NCBI GenBank assembly: GCA_014904845.1
Contig: MU119258.1
Location: 62,001-126,000, forward strand
Direction of reading: 5' to 3'
DNA length: 64,000 nt
DNA from: Acephala macrosclerotiorum
Lineage: Eukaryota; Ascomycota; Leotiomycetes; Helotiales; Mollisiaceae
The translations under genes were made by a program, and so were the position numbers. The notes under the pieces are model-generated. The model saw only the letters and a list, made by a program, of their open reading frames with translations, searched no databases and was not told where the DNA came from. This document shows positions 55,232-64,000 of the stretch, in pieces (position 1 is the stretch's first letter; each line of letters begins with the position of its first letter).

Positions 55232-56032
55232 AATGAGCTTTGTAAAATGTGGGAAACATTGGACAAAGAATCCACAAACTACTGAGGATAATGCTCGTCG
55301 CCAAAGTTCAACAAAAGCCTCAGAGAAAAAGAAGGAATGCTAATGGCTTAGAAACACAGCACAGTCAAAAAACTTTTGACTCTCCTTCATACAGAACCTT
55401 ACGGCGCCACAAACTCATCCTCCTCGAGAAACAGCTAGCCTGGGCCAAAGAAGTAGCATCATGCCCCATCTACAATCCCACCAGAGTCCTTGACCCCGAG
55501 TATGCATTGTGCCGAGGTCAGCGTCACCTCGAAGTTCAACGCCTCGAGGGCTTCATCGCGGTTCAACACAGAGCTTCGCTGAGCGAGAAAGAACGAGCTG
55601 AGGAAGTATCCTTCCGACTTCCCGAGCTCGAGCGCTTGTATGATCGACTTGCTGACCTCAAAGATTCTGTCGACGATCGTTTTTTTCTGCTCCGAATGGG
55701 GCGAGATTATGTGGCGCGGAGATCGAGCCAGAACCAGGCCTCTCGAGGATTTCGTTGCTCATGAGCGTTCTCCACTCAGAGAACTGATGAGCAGGGAGAA
55801 GATCTGGTGAGCCAAGATCCGATCAGAGCTTGAGCCTTTAGAGAGTCAGCTTGCTGAGCTCAAGGAAGAGTTCCGAAAAGGTAAAGGCAGAGTAAAGTTG
55901 GAGTACTGGAGCAGAAATGACTCCTTTCGTGAACTTGTTTGGGAAGGATGCACACTTTTCAAACGAATAGACTCTGATGAGCTAAAGAGTCTTGAGATTC
56001 GCGTTGTTGAAAGGCGGTCGCGCTTCTTGTAA
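55232..56032 (+). pseudogene. Broken coiled-coil protein gene
   Basis: A short frame from the ATG at 55232 (MSFVKCGKHWTK) gives way after about 37 codons to a second frame reading LILLEKQLAWAKEVASCPIY, then ELERLYDRLADLKDSVDDRF. The coding character moves to a third frame near 55740 (LEDFVAHERSPLRELMSREKIW), which hits TGA at 55808-55810 directly after TGG, and continues with SELEPLESQLAELKEEFRK to TAA at 56030-56032. All parts are Glu/Leu/Arg-rich with heptad spacing, so this was one coiled-coil protein. Two frame changes and one stop mark decay unless unrecognised introns intervene. Confidence 0.5.
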
Positions 56033-56609
56033 AATCAGAAAGCTAGGATATCGATCACAGAGCTAATTGCTGCTGGCTGATAAAGCAACAGAGAGCAATT
56101 ATTGACTGAGTAACGAGTCTTCCCGAGAATAAGCTGGCTTGGTCTTAGCGACTCCTTTTTCCTTGCTGCGATCGAGAAGAATATCATTTTTGTTCTTGCA
56201 TTTTGAACAATCGAACAAGAGTAGACTCAGAATGAAAACGTGTGTTAAGAACAACTGAGGTCTAAATGCAGCGTGAGAAGGTTATTGACAGAGCACATGA
56301 TCGTAGGTGAAAGTTTAGAATTGACGCTGGAGTTTTGCAGACTAATGGGACAAGTTTTGCTGAAGATACCGCTTGGCAATATTTGTCTCGCTTGATGAGC
56401 ACCCCATTGAGAGCATCTGTAAAAATTACTATGAGATAGCGTTTGAGAATGTATGATTGATGCTTACAAAGAGATACTGGAAACGCTCGTGATATATCAT
56501 GTTGTGAGTTGTGTAATACATGTAGTGATTCAAGTCGGGTATACCAGTAGAACGCCATAACCTCCCAACAACACCATTCCAGTCCAAATCGTTCTGGATC
56601 TAAGTCCGT
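56033..56609. other. Intergenic, no gene supported
   Basis: Convergent 3' ends; a 98-codon minus-strand frame at 56558-56262 lacks motifs. Confidence 0.4.
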
Positions 56610-57494
56610 CTAACAATAGGATACTGGCTCGATCAGCTCCCTCACCAACCTCTTCCCTACAATCTCTGGTAACTTCCACTCCGCGCCATCTTCCGCTCCA
56701 TCCCACTTCATCTGCAACAGCCTTATCCTTTCCTCCTCACATGTGAAACACTTCCGTATCAGATCAATATGTGCACTACTCCAAACCTCCCAGAAATTGC
56801 CGATCTTAAGCAAGTTGTGTATCGTAGCCGGCAAATTATACCTCGAAAGGAGACTCATCCCCGCCTGCCCAACTTCCACATCCTTGAGCTCAAATCTGCA
56901 TTTCTGGGGCCCTGAACGATCCTGCCAGTCCTCCATCCCTTTCGCGTATCCATCAATAATGTACATCGTTTCCAAATTCTTTAACCCAGATAGTAATGGC
57001 AAGGCAGAAGTGTCATATACCATATGAGCGCCCATTGTCAAGCTATCAAACGCCGAAGCAATAATCCCAACATACTTCAAACACTGATTTTCCTCCATCT
57101 TCGCCATAGCCATGGTATCCAATTGTTCGGGGTATGGTATATAAAGCGTATCTTTACTCGGTCGTATATAAATCGGTTTAGGCATTTTATCGGCAGAGGA
57201 GAAAATGCCTCGAGGCAGAAAGATCGGACGAACGTCGGCAGGAGGATTGTGAGGCCCGCAGACTGAGAGAATGTCTGAATTCTCGCCGGTGATTTTGTAA
57301 CGGTTGGTCGTTGGGGAGTAAGAAGTTACTTCGAAGAAGGAGGGGCTGTCATTGAGGAGGAGGGACCAGATCATGCCTTGGATCTCGCGGGGTAGTTTGA
57401 GGAATGGGTGGAAGGTGAGGGTGTTGTGGTTGAGGGATATTGGGTTCGTTCTCGAACTCGCGGTACTTCTGGAGGGTTTGGACTTGGGACACAT
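56610..57494 (-). CDS. 2EXR-domain protein
   Basis: A single exon encodes 294 aa. After a 28-residue basic leader (KSKPSRSTASSRTNP) comes the 2EXR signature, FHPFLKLPREIQGMIWSLLL, at about 28-47, and the second signature, PIYIRPSKDTLYIPYPEQ, at about 105-122. The rest is helical with a poorly conserved C-terminus (KRLVRELIEPVSYC). 2EXR proteins are abundant in filamentous ascomycetes; their role is unknown. The frame is intact. Its IW pair provides the comparison for the stop codon in the decayed 2EXR gene at 32819. Confidence 0.88.
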   Translation of the reverse strand: MCPKSKPSRSTASSRTNPISLNHNTLTFHPFLKLPREIQGMIWSLLLNDSPSFFEVTSYSPTTNRYKITGENSDILSVCGPHNPPADVRPIFLPRGIFSSADKMPKPIYIRPSKDTLYIPYPEQLDTMAMAKMEENQCLKYVGIIASAFDSLTMGAHMVYDTSALPLLSGLKNLETMYIIDGYAKGMEDWQDRSGPQKCRFELKDVEVGQAGMSLLSRYNLPATIHNLLKIGNFWEVWSSAHIDLIRKCFTCEEERIRLLQMKWDGAEDGAEWKLPEIVGKRLVRELIEPVSYC

Positions 57495-58734
57495 GGTGAT
57501 TGAAACGGAAGTTGTTAATGCTCAGGTTTGTGAAGGGCATTGTCCTCGAGCCGGGGCTGTGGAGCTTCCCTAGATTCGAAGCGGCCGCTAGGATGGGAAG
57601 CTCAAAGCCCTGAATCACTTCGCAGCTCTTCCTGGTAATATCGATACAAACAATCCCACAATAAGTGCAGGCGAATATCATTTTGCTCCATTTTGATGAT
57701 CCAGAGATTCGGTCCCTTCCCTCTCACAATCACGGCTGGCGCTCTACCTTTGGTGTCTATTCAATCCAACTCACTGTAACTCAGACGCGCCAGCTTCTTG
57801 CTCCCTCGTTTTCGTCCGACCCCGACGCGATAGCATTACAATTGGTGCAATGATTCAATGCATCTAGAAACTCGGATTCCTTTGAACTCGAGTCTGTGGA
57901 TAGTGGATAATGCAGCGAGCGACGTCAATTTGGGGTCAATCGAGTTCTGGAAGGGGGTGCGGCTTATTGATGTTCTGAAGGGATCCCTATCACCATGGAG
58001 CTGAGAAGGAGAGAACGGGGCAGATGGTGTAGATATCGGATATCTTTCTGCGATGTCATGGAAACACCGAGCTCGAGTCAGTCAAGCGGAAGGTATCCAG
58101 AAAAGAAATGAAAAACCACCATGGGCCGCCATCGAGGGGGCGATCAGCGAGAATGGCGGGACAGTTGAAGACCTGGAAACCCATTATTGCTCATGTCTTC
58201 CTTTTGCGCATTACCATCCCAAGGGCAGGGAATCCCAATGCAGGAATGATAGATTGGAGGATTGGTACGTCTCGTCCTTACCACGAGGACCCTAACAGCC
58301 GCTAAGATTTGCTTGTTTAAAAAAACACTTTACTAAATCCTAGCTACAGTACTATCTCCCTGTCCCCTTTCGGATTGGAAACCACCCAGATTCACCTCCG
58401 AGCTCGATCACCCTCCTACTGGTGCAGGCGTTCCGGTTCCAATAAACACCACCAGAACAGCAGCATGTACAGCCTTAGCACCGATGATAACCTTGGGCTC
58501 AGCTGTTTCCATGAACCACGCAAGAACTACCCCAACAACTAGAACAAACAGACCTTCTCAACTCAGCCAATCAGCCTCGATTCAAAACGCCTCGTTCTAT
58601 TGTCGCAGCAGCAGCACCCCCTGCTGAATGTCGCTCGCTGCGACGCCGCATTTGAAGGGCATGACATCGACTTTGTCTCCTGTTATTGTCGTCTATTTTC
58701 TCGAGCTGTTATTGCTCGAGGAGCAGACATCGCA
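57495..58734. other. Intergenic, no gene supported
   Basis: Upstream of the 2EXR gene and 3' of the first F-box gene. Open frames at 57665-58305 have no motif. Confidence 0.4.
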
Positions 58735-60938
58735 TTACTCCACGTCGTCTTCCTTAGATTGCTCGGATTCCTCGTCGAAAATCGCTTCGTCGAACAACTC
58801 TTCCGACTCTCCCTTATCATCTTTTCTCTTGAGCTCCGCAAATTTGCTGCTCATCTCGTCAACGAGTGTCCTTGCTGTGACCAGAAGAGAGTTTTCGGGC
58901 AAGTCATTGCTGTGGTGTGTCCCATTGTCATCAAATCCGTGGATGTCGTAGCCATCGTCAAAGAGTAGGAAAATATCGACGTTCTTCGAATTATACTCAT
59001 ACTCGCACTCGTCGAGCTCCCACCACAAAGCTTCTTGAAGATCGCCGTTTGGATCACTCCACATGGATGCAATCCTATCGAGATCTTGTTTGCATACCCC
59101 ATCGTCGAGGCTACAGTGCTTATGGGTTCTAGCCTCTTGATGTGATGAAAATTTCATTGGCAATGAAATCCTTTCCAGTAAAGCCCCAGGCCATTCGCCT
59201 CTGCGCAGAGTGTAGTCTTGAAGTCTGTCCCGAGCTTGAATTCGCAAGTCCTGGTCTGGATAACTATATGTCATATGCCGTTTCCATGTGTCGCCGAAGA
59301 GTTGAATTCCGGGACCTTCATGATTTGCCATCGATTTCCAGAATTGCCAAGGGGGAGGCAGCGCCCAATTCTCTGCGTCGCCATGGACAGACATGATATC
59401 CCCCCATATCTCGAAATGCTCGAGACGCATACCCTTTCTGATTTTCCACAACAAAGTGCCCCAGGTGCCATGTAGTAGGGCGATTTGACAGAGATAAACC
59501 TTCCGAATACAAAGATGGCTTAAAAGAACATGTTCCAGTCCGTGTGCACATAGCACAAGTCCATCGAGTCGGAACGATACCAAGTTCTTCCATATATTTT
59601 GGGTTTCGAACAAGAGATGAAGAGGAGCATAGTGCCTTTCGAAATGAGCATCGGAAACTTCATTCCAAGAACCCTGGGACTTGTACGGTTCTCTACTGTC
59701 AGCACGGTCTATCTTACAGGTCTTAAAGACCGGATCAAATCCCAGCCTTAAGTCCCGCAATTTTTCAGCTCTTGTAACACATTCAGCCAGTATTTTCCAG
59801 AAGACCTTTATTGGGGCTTCTGTTGCCTCAAAGTTCAGATGCAACGTCTCAAGATGCACGAAGAACTTGGTTACTTCTGCAAACGCCTTCAAGACCCTGC
59901 CCTCCTCGGCGCAGGGATCAAAGAATGCAACCGGAAACTCGTCGTGGGTGAGATGTTTGAGCGCGGGAAGCCCATCATCAGGTACCCCTTCATCATCTGG
60001 CCAGCCCAGACCCTGGATCGCGCGAAGTGTACGCCAAGTCCGATTTATGGTATGTTCAAAGTGTGTGCTCCTGTTTCCTCTCCCTGTGACATGTTAGCTT
60101 TCCTTCTATATCTAAGGGGCGCAGGGACAATTCACTTACTCCATGCACCCATCAACTCGGGCGCTTTCAGTGGGCAAGCTTTATTGGAGATGTCGATCCG
60201 TTCCACGTTCTTCAACTTCCGCAATATCTCTGCGAGCGTCCTCGCACACAAGTCGTAACTGGAGATCGGATCACTATCCCTGTTCTTCATCACTCCATGA
60301 TACCACTCCATGTATTCATCCACAAGATCCGATCGTCGCTCGCCAGAGAATTTCTTCCCCCTCTTCATAGTCCAGTCCGTCATCGCCAGGTTGGTACCCA
60401 TGTTATTAGGGTCTATCAAACCGTCGTCGAACCTCAAGGCGCGAATATCGTGCACGAACTGTTCTTTCCCTTCCGAAAGCATTGTCAAGAAGCGTAAATA
60501 GTCTCCGCGACCTCGTCTGAAGACTAGAGTCTTGAATAGTTCCTCGAGTACGATTTCTGCTAGTACTTTGCAGGTCAGACGTACGTTCTTCAAATCCTCC
60601 AGAGCGAGTTCATTGCGGAGCAGGATGAGCCTCCAAAGCTCTGGAGGGAAAGGGCCAGGACTTGGTCTGAGTTTCGATGCGTTGGCAGAACTTTTGACCC
60701 CACCATCTGTTGCCTGACTCAATTCGACCTGGTCAGTTGCGACAACCTGCTCAGGGCTGACTGTCTGAATTTCACTAGCCGTGCAGTCTTCTACGCCGAT
60801 TTGAGGGGGCGGCGACTCCGGTACAGTTTCCGAGTTTAGTTGCTGAAGCCGGGCTGGACACCACTTCGCGACTTCTAAATCTGAGTCGAGAGAGTAGCTC
60901 TCTCGAAGGGCTTCCATCTGCTTTATAGAATCTCCCAT
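58735..60938 (-). CDS. F-box-like protein A
   Basis: Two exons, 60938-60140 and 60077-58735, encode about 713 aa in phase. The intron (62 nt) uses GTAAGT and a GGGAG acceptor; the nearer CACAG site at 60083-60082 would shift the frame. An F-box-like motif lies at about 96-150 (PFPPELWRLILLRNELALED, LKNVRLTCKVLAEIVLEELF). The body contains leucine-rich patterns, LHLNFEATEAPIK and RDLRLGFDP, then a Glu/Asp-rich C-terminus. F-box proteins link substrates to SCF ubiquitin ligase; the substrate is unknown. It is a tandem paralog of the gene at 61631-63599: block order, intron position and strand agree. Confidence 0.85.
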
Positions 60939-61630
60939 GTTGTTTGGGCGGATTATCGCGGACCAAAGACTTGTCCCCGCTGTCAGGTCGTCTTGGACGT
61001 TGAAGGAGCGGAATTCGAAAGTGCTTCAAGTGTTGCAGGAATCGAGATAGTGACAAGTTGAGTCGAGTTTGATATTGAATTTTGATTTGTAAAGAAGGAA
61101 CTAATAGAATGTTTCATCTGTTACAGAAATCCTTACACGCGTTAGAGAGGTCTAGTCTGGATTGTAATATCAAAATTTACATCGGTCCCAAAGTTTGGGC
61201 GCAAGCTGGTCCCTTTTCGGCTTGGCTGGCAGACGGCTGCGTATACAGCCCGCTCCGTTAGTCCAAATGTTCATTTGTGTCTTCTTCAGAGAATATTCTT
61301 CTACTGTCTTCTATTTTGGTTACACTGGTCTAAAATTGATCAAACATTCGAGTTCATTATTTTTGTCATCTGTCGGTATCTATCACGGATCTAGAAATGA
61401 CAAGAAAACACAGAACTCTGATTGCATCTATCTAGGCAGCTGAAGGCACCATTCAGTATACTCCGGAGTCTCAGATTATACCTTGTGACGTCTAGTACTC
61501 CGAGACTACCTACAATGTCGGAACTTTGGACCGTGGATCCTTATCTATCCTCCCGTACTTCATACCCTCGTCATTTTGTTTTCTCTTCGCTGGCTCAGCG
61601 TATTGTTTGTCCCATTTTGACAGCGGTTCC
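60939..61630. other. Intergenic between the tandem F-box genes
   Basis: 692 bp; contains the promoter of F-box A and the 3' flank of F-box B. No gene seen. Confidence 0.5.
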
Positions 61631-63599
61631 CTAGTTGCTTGGGCTCTCCATCTTCTCCTTGAGCTTTGAGTATTGGGTGCTCATCTCTTCGAAAATACTT
61701 CTCTGAAAAGCTTCATGTATCCCGTGGAGTGTCGAGTGTTGTAACCTGGGTACGCGACTAAAATGAACCCCTTGCTGATTGAGCCCGTTGGCATCGAATC
61801 CATTTTGGTCGTAAAGATCCCCGTCGTACATAAAGGGACCGATAACATCCTGTCTGGAACTTGGACCACCCACATCATTAAATACTTCCCAATCAAAAAC
61901 ATCACCGTCGGGCTCACTCCCATCCCAATCTTCATCAATATGTTGCGTGTTGGGAGTGCAGATACCGTTTTGATTGATGCAAAAATGATGCCGGATTTGA
62001 CGTTCCTGCAGGGTTAGTGGGGGTCGTGGAAAACTCTCATCAATCGCTGGCCACGGTCTTCCCTCCAGGACAAAGGCCTTCAAAGCTTCAACGCTACCAT
62101 GGACGCCATTGTATGTCTCGACTGCATCCAAATGAGTCATCTCTGTATACTTTTGGATTCCAGATGCCCTAGCATTTGCTGCTCGCTTCCAGAAGTCCCG
62201 CGACTCGGGAAAATTCCAATCTTCGCGGTATCCATGCGTGGCGAGGAATTCTCCAACCATGTCAAAGAACTCGAGGGACATTTTCGCCCTGATCGTTGAC
62301 AGAAGACTCCTCCAGGTTCCGTGAAAGAGGGCGATTCCGCAAAGAACCAGACTCCGGAGGGTGCGATGTCCAAGGAGAAGATGCTGGAGACCTTTTTCGC
62401 AAACAGATAGTCCGTCGAGACGAAGTGCTTGTAGCTTTGGCCAAGTATTCGGTTTGAAGAGCTTCCAAAGTGGTACATAGAACAGTTGGAGATCCTCTTC
62501 ACTGTTGTTATCATATGCGCCGAGCCAACCAACAGCCGCAAATCGAGGATCGAAGCCCAATCTGAGATCCACCAGCTCTTTGCATGTGCTGAGGGCAGAA
62601 GCCATATTGTTCCAGAATCGCTTCATCGGAAGCTCGGTAGCTTCAAAATTTAGATGTAAGACTTTCAGGTTTTGTGCAGCTTCGATGAAGGTTGTTCGAA
62701 GTTCGTTTCGAACGAAAAAAGTGACTGGGAGCTCGTCGTGTGAGAGGTGGACCAAGGGTTCGCGACGAACATCTCCTTTGTTGTGTTCGTTCTGTTTCTT
62801 GTTGTACGTGATGATTACTCTTAAAAGAGAGGAGAACTCCGAGTTTATCTTGTCGAAGTAACTGTTGTCTCTCTCGCGCTCCACTAAGCAAAGCAAGTTA
62901 GTGAGCGATCGATTGTACGAACATGGATACTTCAGTAAGAAGAAAGATAACAGACCCAAAGGGCGATGACTTACTACACAAATGTAGCAAATGAAAAGTC
63001 CCGAATGAACAAGCTTTCCTCGAGACATCAATTCTTCTCAGTCGATCAAGCTTCAATATCGCTCCCTCCAATCTCTCTACACCCTCATAGTTCTGCTTAG
63101 ACCTCATAACTCGAATGAACCAGACGAGGAATTCGTCAATACATCCGCGTTTGCATCTTTCGAAAGAATGATGGTCATAAAAGTACATTATATTAGCGAT
63201 ATCCAAGGTCATACGATGTGGATCAATCTGTCTAGTTTCGAACCTCAATTCTCGGATATCATGAGCAAATTGCTCCTGTCCATGCTCCATCATTTTGTGC
63301 ATGCGTCCAAAGTCATCGCGATCTCTTCGGAATACGAACGTTCGGAATAGACGTTCTGGTATGATTTGAGCTAGCATCTTGCATACGAGACGACCTTTTT
63401 TGAGATCTTGTGTTGTGAGAGGATCGAGCATGAGGATCTTCGTCCAGATTTCTGGTGGGAGTGGTCGGCATTTTGGAGTCTTTGGTCGTGATCGCTTGCC
63501 AATGGGCACGTTGTTCGGGTTTGATAGTTTTTGTCGTTTCTTGGATTTGTACTGGGTTTCATGTTTCCTTTTCCTTGGATAGTATGTCGAAGAATGCAT
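61631..63599 (-). CDS. F-box-like protein B
   Basis: Two exons, 63599-62975 and 62883-61631, encode about 625 aa in phase; the intron is 91 nt (GTAAGT donor, CTTTGCTTAG acceptor). The start is the ATG at 63599 (MHSSTYYPRKRKHE), since the open frame above it lacks an ATG. A basic leader is followed by the F-box-like motif PLPPEIWTKILMLDPLTTQD, LKKGRLVCKMLAQIIPERLF. The downstream blocks match protein A: VFRRDRDDF, LHLNFEATELPMKRFW, LVDLRLGFDPRF, LRLDGLSV, GIALFHGTW. Proteins A and B are clear tandem duplicates, differing most in the N-terminal leader and the C-terminal acidic tail. Confidence 0.85.
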
Positions 63600-64000
63600 T
63601 TTGAATTGAGGGTTGGTGGTTTGGTGTATGGAATAGCGGATTTGCTTCAAGTGATACTGCCGTCTTTTCACCTTCAAGATCGTTTTGTTGGTGCTGAGGG
63701 ATAAAAGAACTTTTATTCTCGGTGAGATGTGCCGTTATTTTGTAGGTACCCTTGGCATCAGTCCAAATTCAAGGTTTGGGTCAAAGTGGGTTCATAGTGA
63801 TATGGACTGTCTATATTTCCACGTACGACTTACTTCAGCTGGACCAAATCAGAATGAAGGTTTTCAGCTAGAGGTCCTGGATAATTTCTCAACGTTCAAC
63901 CCTATTCAATTGCGCCGCTTCCATCCCGTGGGCGTTGGTGCAGGCAACGCGAATGGCCTCATAACTGGTGGGTTGCACGTGACCCTCAAACATTTCTTCG
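63600..64000. other. Window edge, no gene supported
   Basis: Upstream flank of F-box B. The open frame of that gene extends to 63677 without an ATG. Nothing else is recognised before the window ends. Confidence 0.4.

Overview
This window is nuclear DNA of a filamentous ascomycete (Pezizomycotina; a helotialean leotiomycete is my best guess, not proven). The evidence is many short introns (43-62 nt, GT-AG, CTAAC/CTGAC-like branch sites) and typical mould families: a HET-domain protein, two Clr5-domain proteins, 2EXR proteins, an ankyrin/PigL-N protein, a LaeA-like methyltransferase, a DUF7907 secreted protein and an SPX-GDPD Gde1. I assigned exons by hand and checked that splice phases close. 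There is no operon structure, no convincing tRNA and no CRISPR array. A 189-base run of N lies at 27544-27732.

Layout. 1-7.5 kb: a decayed multi-exon gene, a small minisatellite and an ankyrin protein that diverges from GDE1. 7.5-21 kb: metabolic and housekeeping genes, namely Gde1, an NmrA-like reductase, a DUF423 membrane protein, a GPI-type wall protein, a LaeA-like methyltransferase with an inverted repeat in one intron, and a sugar transporter. 21-34 kb: gene-poor, with an Mps1/TTK-like kinase carrying an in-frame TAG, a MITE whose two ends flank the assembly gap, a thaumatin-like secreted protein with a mucin-like arm, and decayed remnants including a 2EXR gene. 34.9-45.6 kb: a DUF7907 secreted protein, two Clr5 paralogs on either side of a HET gene, and an acyltransferase-3 membrane protein. 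46-57.5 kb: a frame-disrupted SDR, a protein of unknown function, a six-cysteine small secreted protein, a mucin-like membrane protein with a 39-bp coding minisatellite, a broken coiled-coil gene and an intact 2EXR gene. 58.7-63.6 kb: two tandem F-box paralogs.

The most interesting pattern is nonsense codons at tryptophan positions. Three multi-exon genes (Mps1-like kinase and both Clr5 genes) have perfect splice phase and long conserved frames on both sides of exactly one in-frame TAG or TGA. The tryptophan is fixed by the kinase consensus in one case, by the sister Clr5 paralog in another, and only inferred in the third. Other genes with the same kind of lesion also carry frameshifts and look like ordinary pseudogenes. 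Two explanations compete: RIP-like G-to-A decay, and A-to-I mRNA editing (UAG to UGG), known from sexual development of filamentous ascomycetes. The DNA cannot separate them; fruiting-body RNA-seq would. The second notable result is the GDE1 gene model, which needs two GC-AG introns (one inside the catalytic GHRG motif) and a 4-nt microexon.
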